From contig NC_089749.1 in the NCBI RefSeq assembly GCF_040412425.1, positions 32,398,813 through 32,462,812 of the forward strand: a DNA stretch of 64,000 nucleotides. The letters are read 5' to 3'. The DNA comes from Macrobrachium rosenbergii (Eukaryota > Arthropoda > Malacostraca > Decapoda > Palaemonidae). Position numbers and translations under genes: made by a program. Within the stretch, counting starts at the first letter, position 1, and the number at the start of each line of letters is the position of its first letter. This document shows, piece by piece, positions 28,316-44,435 of this stretch. The notes under the pieces are model-generated. The model was not told where the DNA came from. It ran no database searches and worked only from the letters and a program-made list of their open reading frames with translations.

Positions 28316-28390
<75 letters not shown>
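28316..28390. repeat. (CT)n-(TA)n compound microsatellite
   Basis: CT array followed directly by a TA array, the same order as at 16797-16926. Confidence 0.97.
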
Positions 28391-28392
<2 letters not shown>

Positions 28393-28733
28393 TTTTTGTA
28401 TCTGTTCATTTAACCTATTTTCAAGAACCGTGGGATAACTATGAAGCTATGGGATCATCACATGTTAATAACCTTAATATTTGCTTCCTCTCTTCTGGGT
28501 AGGTTAAATATGAGTAATCCTTATTTTTAATCGTTTTATTTGCACATTTCCTTTGCTTTAACTTTTGGAGCAATCAGTATTTGCCATTGAGTTCTCGTGT
28601 TTAAACAGGAAGTGAAATAAACTTTGTTCCCCTATCAATCGTTTTTGTCTTTCTTCTGTTTTTCATGCACGTAAGCATTGTGGAATTACTGTTTGTTGTT
28701 AAAAACAACTTAATGTCATCCCTGCGGAAAGAG

Positions 28734-28768
28734 TGTATATACATATATATATCATATATATATGTATG

Positions 28769-28850
<82 letters not shown>
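28734..28850. repeat. (TA)n microsatellite with GTAT interruptions
   Basis: Long TA array, left part interrupted by TATGTATGTATG. Confidence 0.97.
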
Positions 28851-28851
<1 letters not shown>

Positions 28852-29348
28852 ATCTTCTTCTTCTTTTAACGTGCTTTTATTCCCATTTTTGTATGGGGTA
28901 AGCACGATGCCTTCTTTTGAAGGACTTTTTGATTTGGCTTTGGGGTAGAGCTGTGGTCTCGATCGGCTGCCCTGCCTGACATCGCTTAGACCCCGGTACG
29001 TATGTTTCATGTATCATACCCGACCCAACGCCCTTTCTTCCCAGCAGCGAGAAGTTATTGCGCGGGTATGGCGAGAGTTCGAGACGTGTGAAATGTTTGT
29101 TATGTTTTTAGAAGGTGTTGTAGTGGCTTTGTTTTGTGTGTGTATTTAGTCTGTAACATCCATTTGCTTTTTAAGCAAACCTATCCGTTGATTACATATA
29201 TAATCCCGGGATGTCAACACGGATAGCAAAGTGTCTGCCTCTCTGATCAGTCGGCTGTGGGTTTGAACCCGCGCCACAGACCTCTACGCAGTCCGAATAT
29301 ATTTATATATACCTGTTATATATATATACACCGGTGTATATATATATA
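28851..29348. other. GC-richer island with tRNA-like segment
   Basis: 28930-29090 is GC-richer than its surroundings and may belong to an unrecognised repeat. At about 29207-29285 a tRNA-like head appears: TAGCAAAGTGTCTGCC as A-box-like and GGTTTGAACCCG as B-box-like. The acceptor and anticodon stems do not pair convincingly, so I read it as a SINE or tRNA-pseudogene remnant. Confidence 0.35.
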
Positions 29349-29846
29349 CAGTAGTACTTCGAACCCCTTGCGCAACACAAGGATTTGCGTAAGTTTGGTA
29401 CGGTCACTATGACTCTGATTATGCTCTCGAAATATTAAGCTAACTTTTACATGAAAATTAAAGTTACTGTAATTTCATTTAAAAGTTAGCTTAATACATT
29501 ACCCTTAAAAAAGTTAAATGATTGATGTAAAAATAGAGTACAGTATTGTACTGGGTACTGTATTTGCCACACTAATGCATTTACGGTAGGTAAGTATGTA
29601 TACTAATGTTACCCCAAATTCATGGGATGCCATTTTCTTTTTTACTCAGAGTAAAAGATGTTTTCTTTGTGTCACTAGCATAACGAAGGTACGAAGGTAC
29701 ACAATTCAGTAAAATAAAGAAAACTTGTACGTAATATTCTCAGAAGGTAAAGGTAGCATTCAGTCAATTCAAAATTATGTACTGTACAGGTAAAGACGTA
29801 CAGAGAAATAATTTGTAAAAAGATGTGTGAGTGAGAGCTAACTACG

Positions 29847-29849
<3 letters not shown>

Positions 29850-29919
<70 letters not shown>
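29850..29919. repeat. (GA)n microsatellite
   Basis: Pure GA array inside the Tigger-like element. Confidence 0.97.
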
Positions 29920-29923
<4 letters not shown>

Positions 29924-29924
29924 C

Positions 29925-30630
29925 ATAAGCGCATTAAAAATATTGGATAGTAAAAACAAATTTTCCATACAGATTTTACATTTAAAAGCATGAAAACTTA
30001 TAAAATATTTCAAAAATTAACCAAACACTTTCTGCTGGGGTGTCACATCTTTGAAAAGTGCAGTAACTTTGCGAATGGGTATCACATCTTGTAAGAGTAC
30101 ACTAACTGTACGTGCTGTAATTACATGTAATACAGATTGCACCAGCACTTTCTCCGAGGTTAAAAAGTAATTTTCACAGAACGACACTAGTACAACTCTT
30201 AGTTATGTCTCCGGTAGTTTTAGTACGTTAACGAATTATGTGAGGTCCTAGTGATAAAGACTTGCGAATGGGCATAATACAGTAACTGTACTGCCTTTGT
30301 ATCATATTTATTTACAAAAATATTAATGATACAAATTTTCCCAACCGATTTTACACTTAAAAGCATGAAAATGTATAAATTTACTTAAAAAATTAAACAC
30401 ACTTTCTGCGGGGGTATCATCTTTGAAAAGTGCAGTAACTTTGCGAATTGGTATCACATCTTGTAAAAGCCCACTAAATGTACGTGTTGTAATTACCTTT
30501 GTATCATGTTTACGAATGTAAAAAGATAAAAATAATACATTTTTCATACAGATTTTATACTTAAAAGCATGAAAACTTACACATTACTTCAAAAATTAAG
30601 CATAAACACTTCTGCAGGGTTTCACAGTAC
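29925..30630. repeat. Degenerate tandem modules in the Tigger-like element
   Basis: Three partial copies of one module start near 29935, 30323 and 30535. Each carries a CATACAGATTTTA- or CCGATTTTACA-like word, then TTAAAAGCATGAAAA, then a TTCTGC-GGG box. The first two continue into CTTTGAAAAGTGCAGTAACT and ATCACATCTTGTAA. The third is cut short by the right TIR region. Confidence 0.7.
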
Positions 30631-30746
30631 TCGAAAATGTTCGCGCGTCTTTGAAAAAATAGCGTATGCCAATTAGTTAGGTTCCAATAAAAAGTTCATG
30701 TGTCTGTGAATTCGCGCAACTTGAATCTCTTAAGATCAAGGTATTA

Positions 30747-31743
<997 letters not shown>

Positions 31744-31831
31744 ATTATATATATGTATATATATGTATATTACTTATATATTGTGTGTATGTATATACAT
31801 ACATACATATACATATATATAATATATAAGT

Positions 31832-31909
<78 letters not shown>

Positions 31910-31925
31910 ATATATATATATATAT
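31744..31925. repeat. Imperfect (TA)n/(GTAT)n array
   Basis: TA arrays broken by GTATATAC and CATACATA words. Confidence 0.95.
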
Positions 31926-32315
31926 GAAGTAACATAACTTGTAAACTTGTGCTCTATAGAAATCCGAACTGCTTGACCGATCTAGACGAAATTTTGCACA
32001 CGGCCCTCATTTGACCCAAGGAAAGTTTTCGTGTAGATTTCAAACGCATACCCACGTCCTCCGGGGTACTTTACTTACTGCGGGTCTTGGCAAAGACCCA
32101 GCCATGGGATAACAACTTGGACTGGTGTGAAACATTGAGTGTCTGAAATGTAGGTTCGTACACTTTCTCGCTCAGTAACGTAACTGGAATTGCGGCAAAC
32201 GCTTACAAAAATGTTCTTGCATCTCCTTTGAATTCTTTTGTTGTGTAAATTACGTGTACTATCATTGAAAATGCTTTCCTTTCCTGTGATTAATAATTCT
32301 GTGTAGCATTCATTG
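31926..32315. other. No recognisable feature
   Basis: Moderately GC-rich (about 31950-32110) segment of unknown origin, with GACGAAATTTTGCACACGG, a phrase of a kind often found in repeats. No family call is possible. Confidence 0.3.
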
Positions 32316-32323
32316 CTTTAAAT

Positions 32324-34450
32324 CAGTGGTTCTGAACCGTTTTTTTACCCATGGACCCCTTTTCCTCTTAAATTCTTTTGGGTGGCCCCCATAGCCATTC
32401 TACGAAAAAAAAGCTTATTCTGTTTTTCACTAATAAAAAGTAAAGGAAATGTATGAAAAATTAAAGAAATAGTAAATGATTTTGCTTTATTTTGAAGAAC
32501 ACTGATTAATACAAATTAACTTATTTAACAATTAAATTCTATAGAGCATTTGTGTACACTAGTAAATAATCCATAATAAACCATTTGAAGATAAGTGAGC
32601 AATTAAGAAAAAATGCAGATTTATTCAATGAGATCCCTGTGGTTGATGCTACTCAGCGAGTTTTTTTTTCGTTATATTCGGCTCTATCCATGTCAGTGAT
32701 AGTCGAAGATCACCCTTTTTTACAATGTCGTCGAGTCTATTGCAAGCTTTTGATAATAAGTGAAACACACGACTAAATCCTGAGTCACCCAGTTGACGGA
32801 AAAGCTATAACGTAGAGCTGTGCTTTATCCCAGAGTAGTGGGGACTTTTTAGCAGTGGCATTTGTTTTCCATATATTATGCTTCCCATCTTTGAATTTTG
32901 CGTGCAGTATTTCATCACTCTGTAATTCAGTGAGGCTCCCCTGTAAAGAAATGTCTACATCAGCAGCATTAACTTCAAAAGGAATTGCCGACCAAGTTGG
33001 TATATCCATCATGAGTAGGTCACTACACCAAGCTTGCATATTTTCATGCAATTTTCCAAATATTCACCATGCGGTGCAAGGTCATCATCGTGCAAATCGC
33101 TCCTAATCGAAGCCAAACAAGAAAACTGTTCAAAAGCACGACGTTTGATATCAATTTTGTACAGCTGTAGTTTTCTCAGAAATGCAGTACAATAGCACCT
33201 TGACTGGATATGAGATCAGAATTTTTTCCTTAGAGCTGTTTATTAAGTAAATTGATTTTTTCAAATATATTTGATAAGTAGAATACGTCATATTTAGTTG
33301 CAAGCAGTTGTTCTCCAAGCTGGGTGTTAGTCATAAATAAGATAATAGAGTCCCAAAGTGCAATAAAACGATGAAGACAATTCCCCTTTGATAACCACCT
33401 CATCTCAGTATGCATTACAGGGCGTTCAAACTTTTCTGCATTTTCTCTGTAGAATCGCGAAAGAAGGCGATCTGGAAGAGAATTTCATTTAATATGGTTA
33501 ACCATTTTTATCACAACACTAAGGGTATCATGCTGACGTCCGCCCAATTGCTTTGCAACTAAGTGTTGACGGTGTACCACACAGTGTATGCAAAATACTT
33601 CGGGGACAGCCTTTTTCAAGAGTGTAATAAAACCTTTGTATCCGCCAGTCATGGATGGTGCACCATCGTTAGCACATGCAATTATATTTTTGAGTGGAAT
33701 ATTGCTTTTATCGAAATAAGTAACAACTTCATTAAAAGTTGTTTCACCGTTTGTGTCTGTCCTAAGACGTCTGGCAAAGAGCATTTCCTCTCTGGGCCCT
33801 TGATCATCTATGAATCTCACGTATACTAATAGCTGTTTTACTTGCAAATTAGCTATTAAGTAGTTATTAATCTCAAATATCAATACAGAAGATTAAAATT
33901 ATTGTTCTTTTATATTAGTTATTCATAACTAGAGCTAGGATGAAAGATCTGAAGGAAAAATAATTTGAATCCAACCATGAACTTTATGAAACATATGAAC
34001 TGCATTCCAGGCAAAGCAAGGCATATCAGTGGGACAATTAGGGCGGCAGCAAATGCACCGTTTGGTTCTGAGCCCCTTCAACCCTCAGGGTAAAATAGAT
34101 AGATTATAACCTCTCTTTGACCTTTGTCAGTGAGAGAGAGAGAGAGATATGCATTATGAAAACAAACATCTAAGGTTGCTGCTTGCTACCTGAGTAAAGA
34201 TGGGTGATTTTCACCTACTTTTGTGCTTGCCACTGTACTTGATTGCCATAAAAATTCAAAGTTACATGAATATTTCTACTTTTAGTATTTTAATATGGCG
34301 TAGATTACTGTAGAAATTCCATTCTCAGTAATAACTGTTCTGAAGTAGAATTGCTTTATGGACAACTAAAATATCACCGTGGACCCCAGATTCGTTATTT
34401 TTTGTGTGTGGACCCCCAGAGTCCATGTGGACCCCGGTTGAGAACCACTG
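32324..34450 (-). mobile_element. hAT DNA transposon, internally deleted
   Basis: The left TIR starts CAGTGGTTCTGAACCG at 32324 and the right TIR ends GGTTGAGAACCACTG at 34450, a classic hAT terminus. The flanks carry a perfect 8-bp target-site duplication CTTTAAAT (32316-32323 and 34451-34458). Secondary repeats of the words GGACCCC and CATGGACCCC lie inside both ends. The 2.1-kb body contains a decayed minus-strand transposase lacking its N-terminal half. This is the best-delimited element in the window. Confidence 0.93.
32650..33883 (-). pseudogene. hAT transposase (ZBED5/SCAND3-like) remnant
   Basis: Fragments in three frames follow the order of ZBED/SCAND3-like hAT transposases. 33883-33485 holds QLLVYVRFID, then IIACANDGAPSMTGGYKGF (second catalytic Asp region) and VFCIHCVVHRQHLVAKQL. 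33415-33230 holds MHTEMRWLSKGNCLHRFIAL, the conserved RWLSKG block. 33051-32785 and downstream hold the C-terminal helix-rich part, ending near LGDSGFSRVFHLLSKARLD. The BED zinc finger and the first catalytic Asp are missing; sequence 5' of 33883 is non-coding. Stops and frameshifts separate the blocks, so no active enzyme is encoded. Confidence 0.85.
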
Positions 34451-34554
34451 CTTTAAATAAACGTTAATCAAAACCACACCACATGTTACTTCCTTTCTAA
34501 GGTAAATGATGGACTGTCATTCAGAGTTTTCCCAGGCAGCACTGACTTGGTCAG

Positions 34555-35603
34555 GTAATATATATATTGTTGCGATGTGTTCCAAGTACTTGGTTATTAC
34601 ACAACTAATCACAGAATTTAAAAATTTACCTCACTTCAGCCAGATACCTGAACTCTCATAACAATAAAAATTACGAATGAGTACTCTAAAGGTAATAGTG
34701 ATCCCTTAAAAATCTTATTAGTTATGTGAAAAATCAAGTTAAGTTTACCAAAACAAGTGTGAGGTATCAACAGTTAAACAAGAAATATACTAGAGTAAAA
34801 GGGCATCACTCCATCAAACAACAAGAAATATACTAGAATAAAAGGGCATCACTCCATCAAACAACTTTAACTGTTTCCCTGGTGTCTTAATTCAATTCAG
34901 CAAAACTAAAGGAAGAAAACATGTTTATCACTTTGCTTTATACACACAGTTAATCCTATTCACTGGTGGTCAATAAATGAAAAACTGCTTTTAAGAATTT
35001 CAAATACAAAAATTTATTTTTAATTTATAATTAGAATTCACAATCTGAAAAATTTACTGTTGCTTGAAGAAACACAAAAATTTAATTAACTCTTGAAGTA
35101 AATTATTAAACAAAACTAAATCACAAAACTTTAATATATCAAGAAATTAAGTTAATCAGTCAAAATGTACACTATCAAGAATTACTCAAGATTTGAAAAG
35201 AAAATCTTAATGGATGAAAATTAAATAAAGTATGCAATGTTGAATTAACAAGAAATATTTAAAATGCAAAGTAAATAAATGCCAAACCACTAATATGTAA
35301 AATGTGAAAAATCAAGAGATTGGAAACACAAAAATACACAAAATATTTACCAAAATACTTTCATTAAGGCAAAAATTCTCTCAATATACCTTATTATACC
35401 ATGGTAATAATAAGTAAAATTCACTTTACCTAACACAAGCTTGTGAAAACTTTTGCAAATTCACCTGAAATGCAGCTGCTTGAGATTCACAAAATACACT
35501 TTTTTGTTAGGCACCATTACACTTTTTCTACAGTCAGATCTCAAAAGCTAAGATTAATACTAGTGACCACACAAATATTTTATGTTAATAATTACTCTCT
35601 TTT

Positions 35604-35681
<78 letters not shown>

Positions 35682-36413
35682 AACACAAACAATCTCTGAA
35701 AGCAGAATGAACAAATTTTAGGATTCCAATAGGAAATGAAACAATCAGATAACGTCATTAAGGCATTTTGGGAACGAGATACAAGAGAAAATTCTAGAAG
35801 AGTAAGATGATGTCACTTCCAGAGCAAAACGTTTTGAACTGGAATCGGGACAATACATGATGTAATCGATCGAGGCAAGTGCTTTTACCCTCAAAAAGGC
35901 ATATGTGACTCGAACAAAAAAATCATATGGGACACGATCAGAACAGTACATGATCAGAGCAATGTGATCTTAAACATGACACAATTGCCATGTGCTTTAG
36001 TGCAACACTTTTTTGCATTTCTCAAAAAGGTACACGTGTTTACCAGAAAATCGTGTGGAACACATGCAACATTGCGAAATCATTAGTCTTTCCTCGTATG
36101 AGACAAAATCTTAACTGTTATCCCAACCTGTCGACGCGTAACCCAGAACAAAAAGCTCGCTTATCTTAACTGGTGACAGATGAATCAAAACACAATATCT
36201 GGTCTAACTGGAATCTCTCTTTCCTGCTACTATGTTATCACCAAGAAAGATACTACTAAATTACTAGTTATCTAAATTACTAACTCTTTTGAGATCTGAC
36301 ATTACACTACATATGATACTTCAACAATTATCATCATTACACATAACACATTACAACTAGAACAGTGAATACACCAAAATCATGGAATGATATACATTTT
36401 CAAGGCAACATCA

Positions 36414-36487
<74 letters not shown>
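34555..36487 (-). repeat. RepX copy B (minus orientation)
   Basis: Reverse-complement copy of the repeat at 25531-27437. It starts at 34565 with TGTTGCGATGTGTTCCAAGT after a short TA run and ends with AAGGCAACATCATGA before (TA)n at 36416-36487. Its (GA)n tract (35608-35679) is the expanded form of the (CT)n in copies A and C. A 42-bp tandem duplication (unit with CTAGARTAAAAGGGCATCAC, 34779-34864) is private to this copy. It lacks the foldback insertion of copies A and C. Confidence 0.8.
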
Positions 36488-38489
<2,002 letters not shown>

Positions 38490-38760
38490 GGGGTGTAGTG
38501 TCATCAGTGCACCTCATGGGGTGCACTGTAGGCATTACTAAAGGTTCTATGCAGCGTCTTTCGACCCTTAGCTGGAACCCCTTTCATTCCTTTTACTGTA
38601 TCTCCGTTCATATTATATTTATTCCATCTAGCTATTAACCGTTTCCAAACAATTATTCCATAGTGCAGCTGCGAGGTTTTCCTTCGGTTACACCTGTCAG
38701 ACCTACTGACTGTCAATTTCCATTCCAGCGCTGAATGACCTCATAGGTTACGATATTATT
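38490..38760 (-). repeat. Probable dispersed repeat (LINE/SINE tail-like)
   Basis: On the minus strand the segment reads GTCATTCAGCGCTGGAATGG, then TAAAAGGAATGAAAGGGGTT and GTAATGCCTACAGTGCACCC. I recall phrases of this kind as common in shrimp sequences. The GCGCTGAATG word also occurs at the LINE-like tail at 49932. No second full copy is present here, so the family is unproven from this window. Confidence 0.4.
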
Positions 38761-39390
38761 ATGAGAGTCCCGTAAATAGTGGGAACGATAGTGGCTGACA
38801 TTAAACTAGAAGGTGCACAAAGCACAGTTTACATTTATGTTATTTGTATGGCACATACGAGAGAGACCACGTGTTCAAGGAACAGGTTCTTTACAAGTGA
38901 TGTTTTAGATCGCCGTATTTGAGCGTGATCTCAGGCTTAGCAAACAGGCTGTCCTAAATTCTTTCAGTGTGCGTAAATAGTTAACTGAATTAAATGTTGT
39001 TGAAAAAATAACTTTAGATCTGTTTCATGAATAGTGGGTAATTTCTCCTTTCTTTTCAGTCAAGACTTTCAAGTAATTTTAAGTCGCGTTTTACAAAGTT
39101 GTCCTCAAAATTGGTTGAAGAGTGAGACGTTCCAAGAGGGAGTCTGATTCAATCTCCGCAAGAACTTCGGTTGAGTTTTTCTCATCAAGCGAATTTGTAA
39201 CATCAGCCATTTTTGGGAACATTTTCATAGATTGAAGAATTCTTCCAACCCTGCATCCGTCAATAAAGTTTTTTTTTTTTTTATTTGGCATCTGAGCGAT
39301 TTTCGTTCTCTTCCAGAATAATGGCAATTTTCTAATATATAATTTGTGTATTCAGTAAGATGAACAAATAAGAATGCTTTCATCATAGGC

Positions 39391-39392
<2 letters not shown>
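38761..39392. other. Unassigned, with one minus ORF
   Basis: The minus ORF at 39091-39327 (78 codons) has a mixed composition (SLDEKNSTEVLAEIESDSLL) but no recognised family. A pyrimidine tract ending TTTTCAG at 39060 has no matching donor. Confidence 0.35.

Positions 39393-39462
<70 letters not shown>
39393..39462. repeat. (GA)n microsatellite
   Basis: Pure GA array. Confidence 0.98.
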
Positions 39463-39465
<3 letters not shown>

Positions 39466-39896
39466 TAGCCCATTCTTTTCATTATAAAGCTTTGCTACAT
39501 GATAAGTTTCACAATTAAAAAATCTTGCAGTAATAATTGAGTGATTAAGAAATAGCGTTTAGTTAGCCTGTGTATAATTCTTAGATTATGTTCACTTAAG
39601 AAGATAATGAAAAGTCCGTAAGTTTTTTTATATATGTACTTACAGCGCATCATAATTAAGGGTCAAGGTAGGCAGAGATTGGCTAAATGATTATGCATTT
39701 CGAATTAATGATGCTTTAAAGTTTCATAATTATTCAAGGTACCATCCTGTCATTGGCGTTCAACGGGTTGTATTTTGGATTTATGCATTAATATTCATCA
39801 GGGTCGTAAAATAGAAATTAATATTAGTGATGAAATTATTAGTACATAGTGAACATTAAAACGTTTACAATATATACACTACTAACACACATATCT

Positions 39897-39899
<3 letters not shown>
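39463..39899. other. No recognisable feature
   Basis: AT-rich DNA, nothing recognised. Confidence 0.4.
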
Positions 39900-40196
<297 letters not shown>

Positions 40197-40269
40197 CACC
40201 TGAAAGACCAGGTTCGATACGACATGAGTCAGTAATTTATTTCTGTTCCACACGTGATTGTGTGTTGAT

Positions 40270-40273
<4 letters not shown>

Positions 40274-40347
<74 letters not shown>

Positions 40348-42024
40348 GTTATTGCTTTGTAATATATATATCTTTCCATGACTTAGATATATTTACTATC
40401 CTAGTTATAATGTATTGTTTGTAATGATAATAGTTGTTGAAGTATCGTATGTAGTGTAATGTCAGATCTCAAAAGAGTTAATGATTAAACTTAACAGTAT
40501 AATTTAGAATTAATAATATCTTTCTTGATAATAGCGTAGTAGCAGGAGAGAGATTCGAGTTAGACAAGATGTTCGTGAAAGGTAATGTGTTGACAGGCGA
40601 CAGATAACAGTAGCTGCTCTATTCTGGAAACCAACTTAGGTTTTTCATTTTGTTTTAAAAACATGCCATTTATGATTAGCCAGCTACCATCTGTTTTCAT
40701 CGTGGTGAGATTTTGTTAAGAGCTTCGTCCCATACGATTTTCTGTTCGAGTCATGTAAGCCTTTTTGAGAGTAAAAGCACATAACTCAATCGAATACATC
40801 ATATTTTGTAAGACTGCATTGCTCTGATCATGCATTGTTCTAATGCGGTAGTTTTGGCCCCAAAACATTTTGCTCTGGAAGTGACGTCATCTTCTTCTAG
40901 AATTTTCTCTTGTATCTTGTTCCCAAAATGATGTCATATGATTGTTTCATTTTTAACTGGAATCAAAAGTTTGCTCATTCTGATTTCAGAGACTGTTCAT
41001 GTGGTTCTCTCTCTCTCTCTCTCTTTCTTCAAAAGAGAGAAATTATTAACATAACATATTTGTGTGGTCACTGGTATTAATCTTAGCTTTTGAGATGTGA
41101 ATGTAGGAAAAGTGTGTAATGGTGCCTTACAAAAAAGTATGTTTTGTGAATCTTAAGCAGCTGCATTTTAGGTGATTTTGCGAAAGTTTTCACAAGCTTG
41201 TGTAAGGTAAAGTGAATTTTACTTCTTATTACCATGGTATAATAAGGTATATTAAGAAATTTTTGCCTCAGTGAAATTGTTTTGGTAAATCTTTTGTGTA
41301 TTTTTGTGTGTCCTTGTGTTTGCAATCTTTTGATTTTTCACATTTTATATACTGGTGATTTAACATTTATTTACCTAGGAATTTAAGTATTTCTTGATAA
41401 TTTATCATTGCATTACTTGATTTAATTTTCATTTACTAAGATTTTCTTTTCAAGTCTTGAGTAATTCTTAATAGTTTAAATTTTGCTTAACTGATTTAAT
41501 TTCTTGATAAATTAACCTTTGTAATTTAACTCAAGAATAATTAAATTTTGTGTTGTTTTCAAGTAATAGACAATTTTTTCAGATTATGAATTCTAATTAT
41601 AAATTTTGAATTTAGAAATTAATTTTTGTAGTTAAAAATGTTAAAAACAGTATTTCATTTATTGATCACCAGTGAGTAGGATTAATTGTGTGCATAAGGC
41701 AAAGTGATAAACATGTTTTGTTCCTTTAGTTTTGCTGAAGTGAATTAAGACCAGGGAAACAGCTAAAGTTGTTTGATGGAGTGATGCCCTTTTGTTCTAG
41801 TATATTTCTTGTTTAATTGTTGATACCTCACACTTGTTTTGATAAACTTAGTTTGATTTTTCACGTGATTAATAAGCTCTTTAAGGGATCACTGTTACCT
41901 TTAGAAGTACTCATTCGTAATTTTTGATTGTTATGAGAGTTCAGGTATCTGGCTGAAGTGAGGTAAATTTTTGAAATCTGTGACTAGTTGTGCAATAACC
42001 AAGTACTTGGTACACACTGTAAGA

Positions 42025-42100
<76 letters not shown>
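40274..42100 (+). repeat. RepX copy C
   Basis: Plus-strand copy of the RepX family, core about 40344-42028, bordered by (TA)n at 40274-40343 and 42029-42100. The (CT)n tract is shortest here (about 41007-41025). It carries a foldback-derived segment at 40611-40686, bounded by GTAGCTG and CAGCTAC, at the same site as copy A. Confidence 0.8.
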
Positions 42101-42102
<2 letters not shown>

Positions 42103-42819
42103 GCATATTTTCTCACTTACGCAATTTCTACTGAACTCAATGGAATTATTTGCAGAGCCTGTCTTTTTATTTAGACTTTGAGCCAAATTACACTTCATCG
42201 TGTGTTCGCCTGTCACAACAACTCATGACCATCGATAGCATACACATCCATAAATGGGAATATAGGCTTGCAAATATAACGGCCAACATGCAATGAACGG
42301 CAACCTTCTCGATTCACTCGTGTTTTTAGGGATACGTTGTGCAGAAATTTTCAATCCTTTTTTGACAGTTATGTGGTTAAATCCGGGTCCGCTGTTTCTC
42401 CTAACACAGGTTCAATTCATTCTTATATTTGGATAAAAGCATATCTGTGCACCGGGTTCAAGAAGAAAAGAGAGTCGGGTTTTCAAGCGTTCATTGCACT
42501 TTTGCTGTTCTGTTTGCATGGACGTAGTGAGTGTAACAGTCCATTCCATATTTGCATTTGCGTACATACAGGCATTTTATAATTCCTATTTGGAGTCTCC
42601 CGTTGCAGCAAAACCCAGAGAGCAACTTTGAGAAGGGAGAGATTTGAGGAAAGCTGCGCACCTGACCCTAGACCAAAGAGGAAGGCTTAGCGTCCTTTGT
42701 ATTTGCATAGCATATTCCATTTCGATGTATGGTCAGATTCCCTATTCAGATAGCTGTGGACTTAGGCTGACGTTTGAGAGACTGCCGTATGGCAAATCCT
42801 CTATGTACACATGCATACG

Positions 42820-42854
<35 letters not shown>

Positions 42855-42988
42855 TTTTGTCGTTTGTTTTTCCTTAATGACCTACATTTTTGCTGAGTTT
42901 TACTCAAGGTACAAAAGTACTTAATTCCTCCTGTTTATCTTCCTGCGTCCACAATTTCATAATTAGTGATATACTCACACACTCATGG
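42101..42988. other. No recognisable feature
   Basis: Unassigned; (GA)n at 42822-42851. Confidence 0.4.
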
Positions 42989-42989
42989 A

Positions 42990-43404
42990 CACTCGGCAAG
43001 GAAACTGAGGATACAGTTTTTAATCTTCGGACATATATTGCTAATTAATGGGACATCTGGCAACTTTAGACGGGGGAGGAGCTTCAGTCTTAATGTGTTT
43101 GCTTTTTGCTTGACCTCCTATAACTTTCAATCATATTCTACGGTTCTGAAATCATTGATACTTAAATGCAGTAGTAAGCTTTACAGTATTTGTTCAAGTT
43201 GTAATTTGCAGCGACAGTTCTGAGCAAAATAAACGTTTTTCGACATAACCTACCAACTAACCTTACACAAATGAATTTATGACACCACAATGAACGGAAT
43301 GCTTGCGTAATCGGAAACGCGATCTTCAATAATGAAATCAAGAGTTAAATTTGAGCAATGTCCAACGAAAAACATGGGGAACAATAAAGGAACGAATGCA
43401 ATGT

Positions 43405-43459
<55 letters not shown>

Positions 43460-44435
43460 GTTGCTGTTGTATAAGCCTAGGCCTATATGCGGTGCACTTT
43501 TTTTTGTATTGCCTTGCACCACATATGAATGCTACTCATTTCGGTAAGTTATTGAAATTTTTTTACTTTCTTTTCAGGAGAGCCGGGCAGTTTTTCATAA
43601 GTTTTACTAATATTTGTGTTGAATAAAACTCCGCCTCCTTAGTATGTTTAGGACAAATCAGGTCAATTTTGCTGACCTTTTGAGAGAGAGAGAGAGACAG
43701 AGAGTTTGTTATGGTTAGTCTTCAATTTACTTGGTCTCATGGCTCATCATTTTAAACTGTCAACATCGTTTCTCTCTCTCTCTCTCTCATAATCCTGATC
43801 AGTGAATCTCATACTTATTCACTGCATAACATATGTAGAGCTACTCAGAATACTATATTTGTATAGTATGTTTTAGGAGTGGAGAGAGAGAGAGAAAAAA
43901 CTATGGCAACGTCAAGAAACATCCAGTTACTTGTGTTTTCCCGCTACTCCGCACATCATAGAGAACGCTCTTGCGGATTTAAATAGATTTGGTCAACCTA
44001 CCCTAGCTGTCACATCATTTACTGCCATTAATTCCATCTGACCTTTAACACCGTGAAATATAAATATGAATGTGTAAAAATTAAATAAATTATCATTACC
44101 TCGTATGATGATGCAATAATAAGCCTGTTCATAACGGAAAACGAGTAAATATTGCCGTTCTGATAAACAGTACTACACCGAGATATCCATACACTATCTT
44201 TTAGGTCTCTATGAACGAAGTCATCTGAGAAATTCTGATTACTTCGGACATCCATGGTGGTTTTAAGTATCTGAACGTTTTTGTTTTGCAGATTTAATAT
44301 ATATGATATAATTTGCATTGTATTTTCATATTCTAGAGTAAATTTACCGAGATTATGTGTTTTCTGTAAGAAAAAAATTAAAATTCGATGAACGAAATCT
44401 AATGAAAACTGTATCCTCACTTTTCTTGCCGAGTG
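42990..44435. mobile_element. Tc1/mariner-like element with ~30-bp TIRs, no transposase
   Basis: The left end CACTCGGCAAG...CTGAGGATACAGTTTT (42990-43020) and the inverted right end (44405-44435) differ at only two positions over 31 bp. The right end is followed by TA and the left preceded by GA, so a mutated TA duplication is plausible. The interior (about 1.4 kb) holds (GA)n and (CT)n tracts and no recognisable transposase. The 130-codon minus ORF at 44028-44420 starts inside the TIR and looks fortuitous. Confidence 0.6.
43410..43457. repeat. (GA)n microsatellite
   Basis: Pure GA array inside the Tc1-like element. Confidence 0.97.

Noticed and set aside
29207..29290. Functional tRNA gene
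   Set aside because: A- and B-box-like words are present but the cloverleaf stems do not pair; better seen as a SINE or tRNA pseudogene.
39091..39327. 78-codon minus ORF as a gene
   Set aside because: No domain, no splice context, part of it is encoded by a poly-T run.
43542..43578. Apparent mini-intron (GTAAGT ... TTTTCAG, about 35 nt)
   Set aside because: Too short for normal splicing and flanked by no coding sequence; lies inside a transposon-like element.
44028..44420. 130-codon minus-strand ORF
   Set aside because: It starts within the terminal inverted repeat of a Tc1-like element and shows no recognisable domain; most likely fortuitous.
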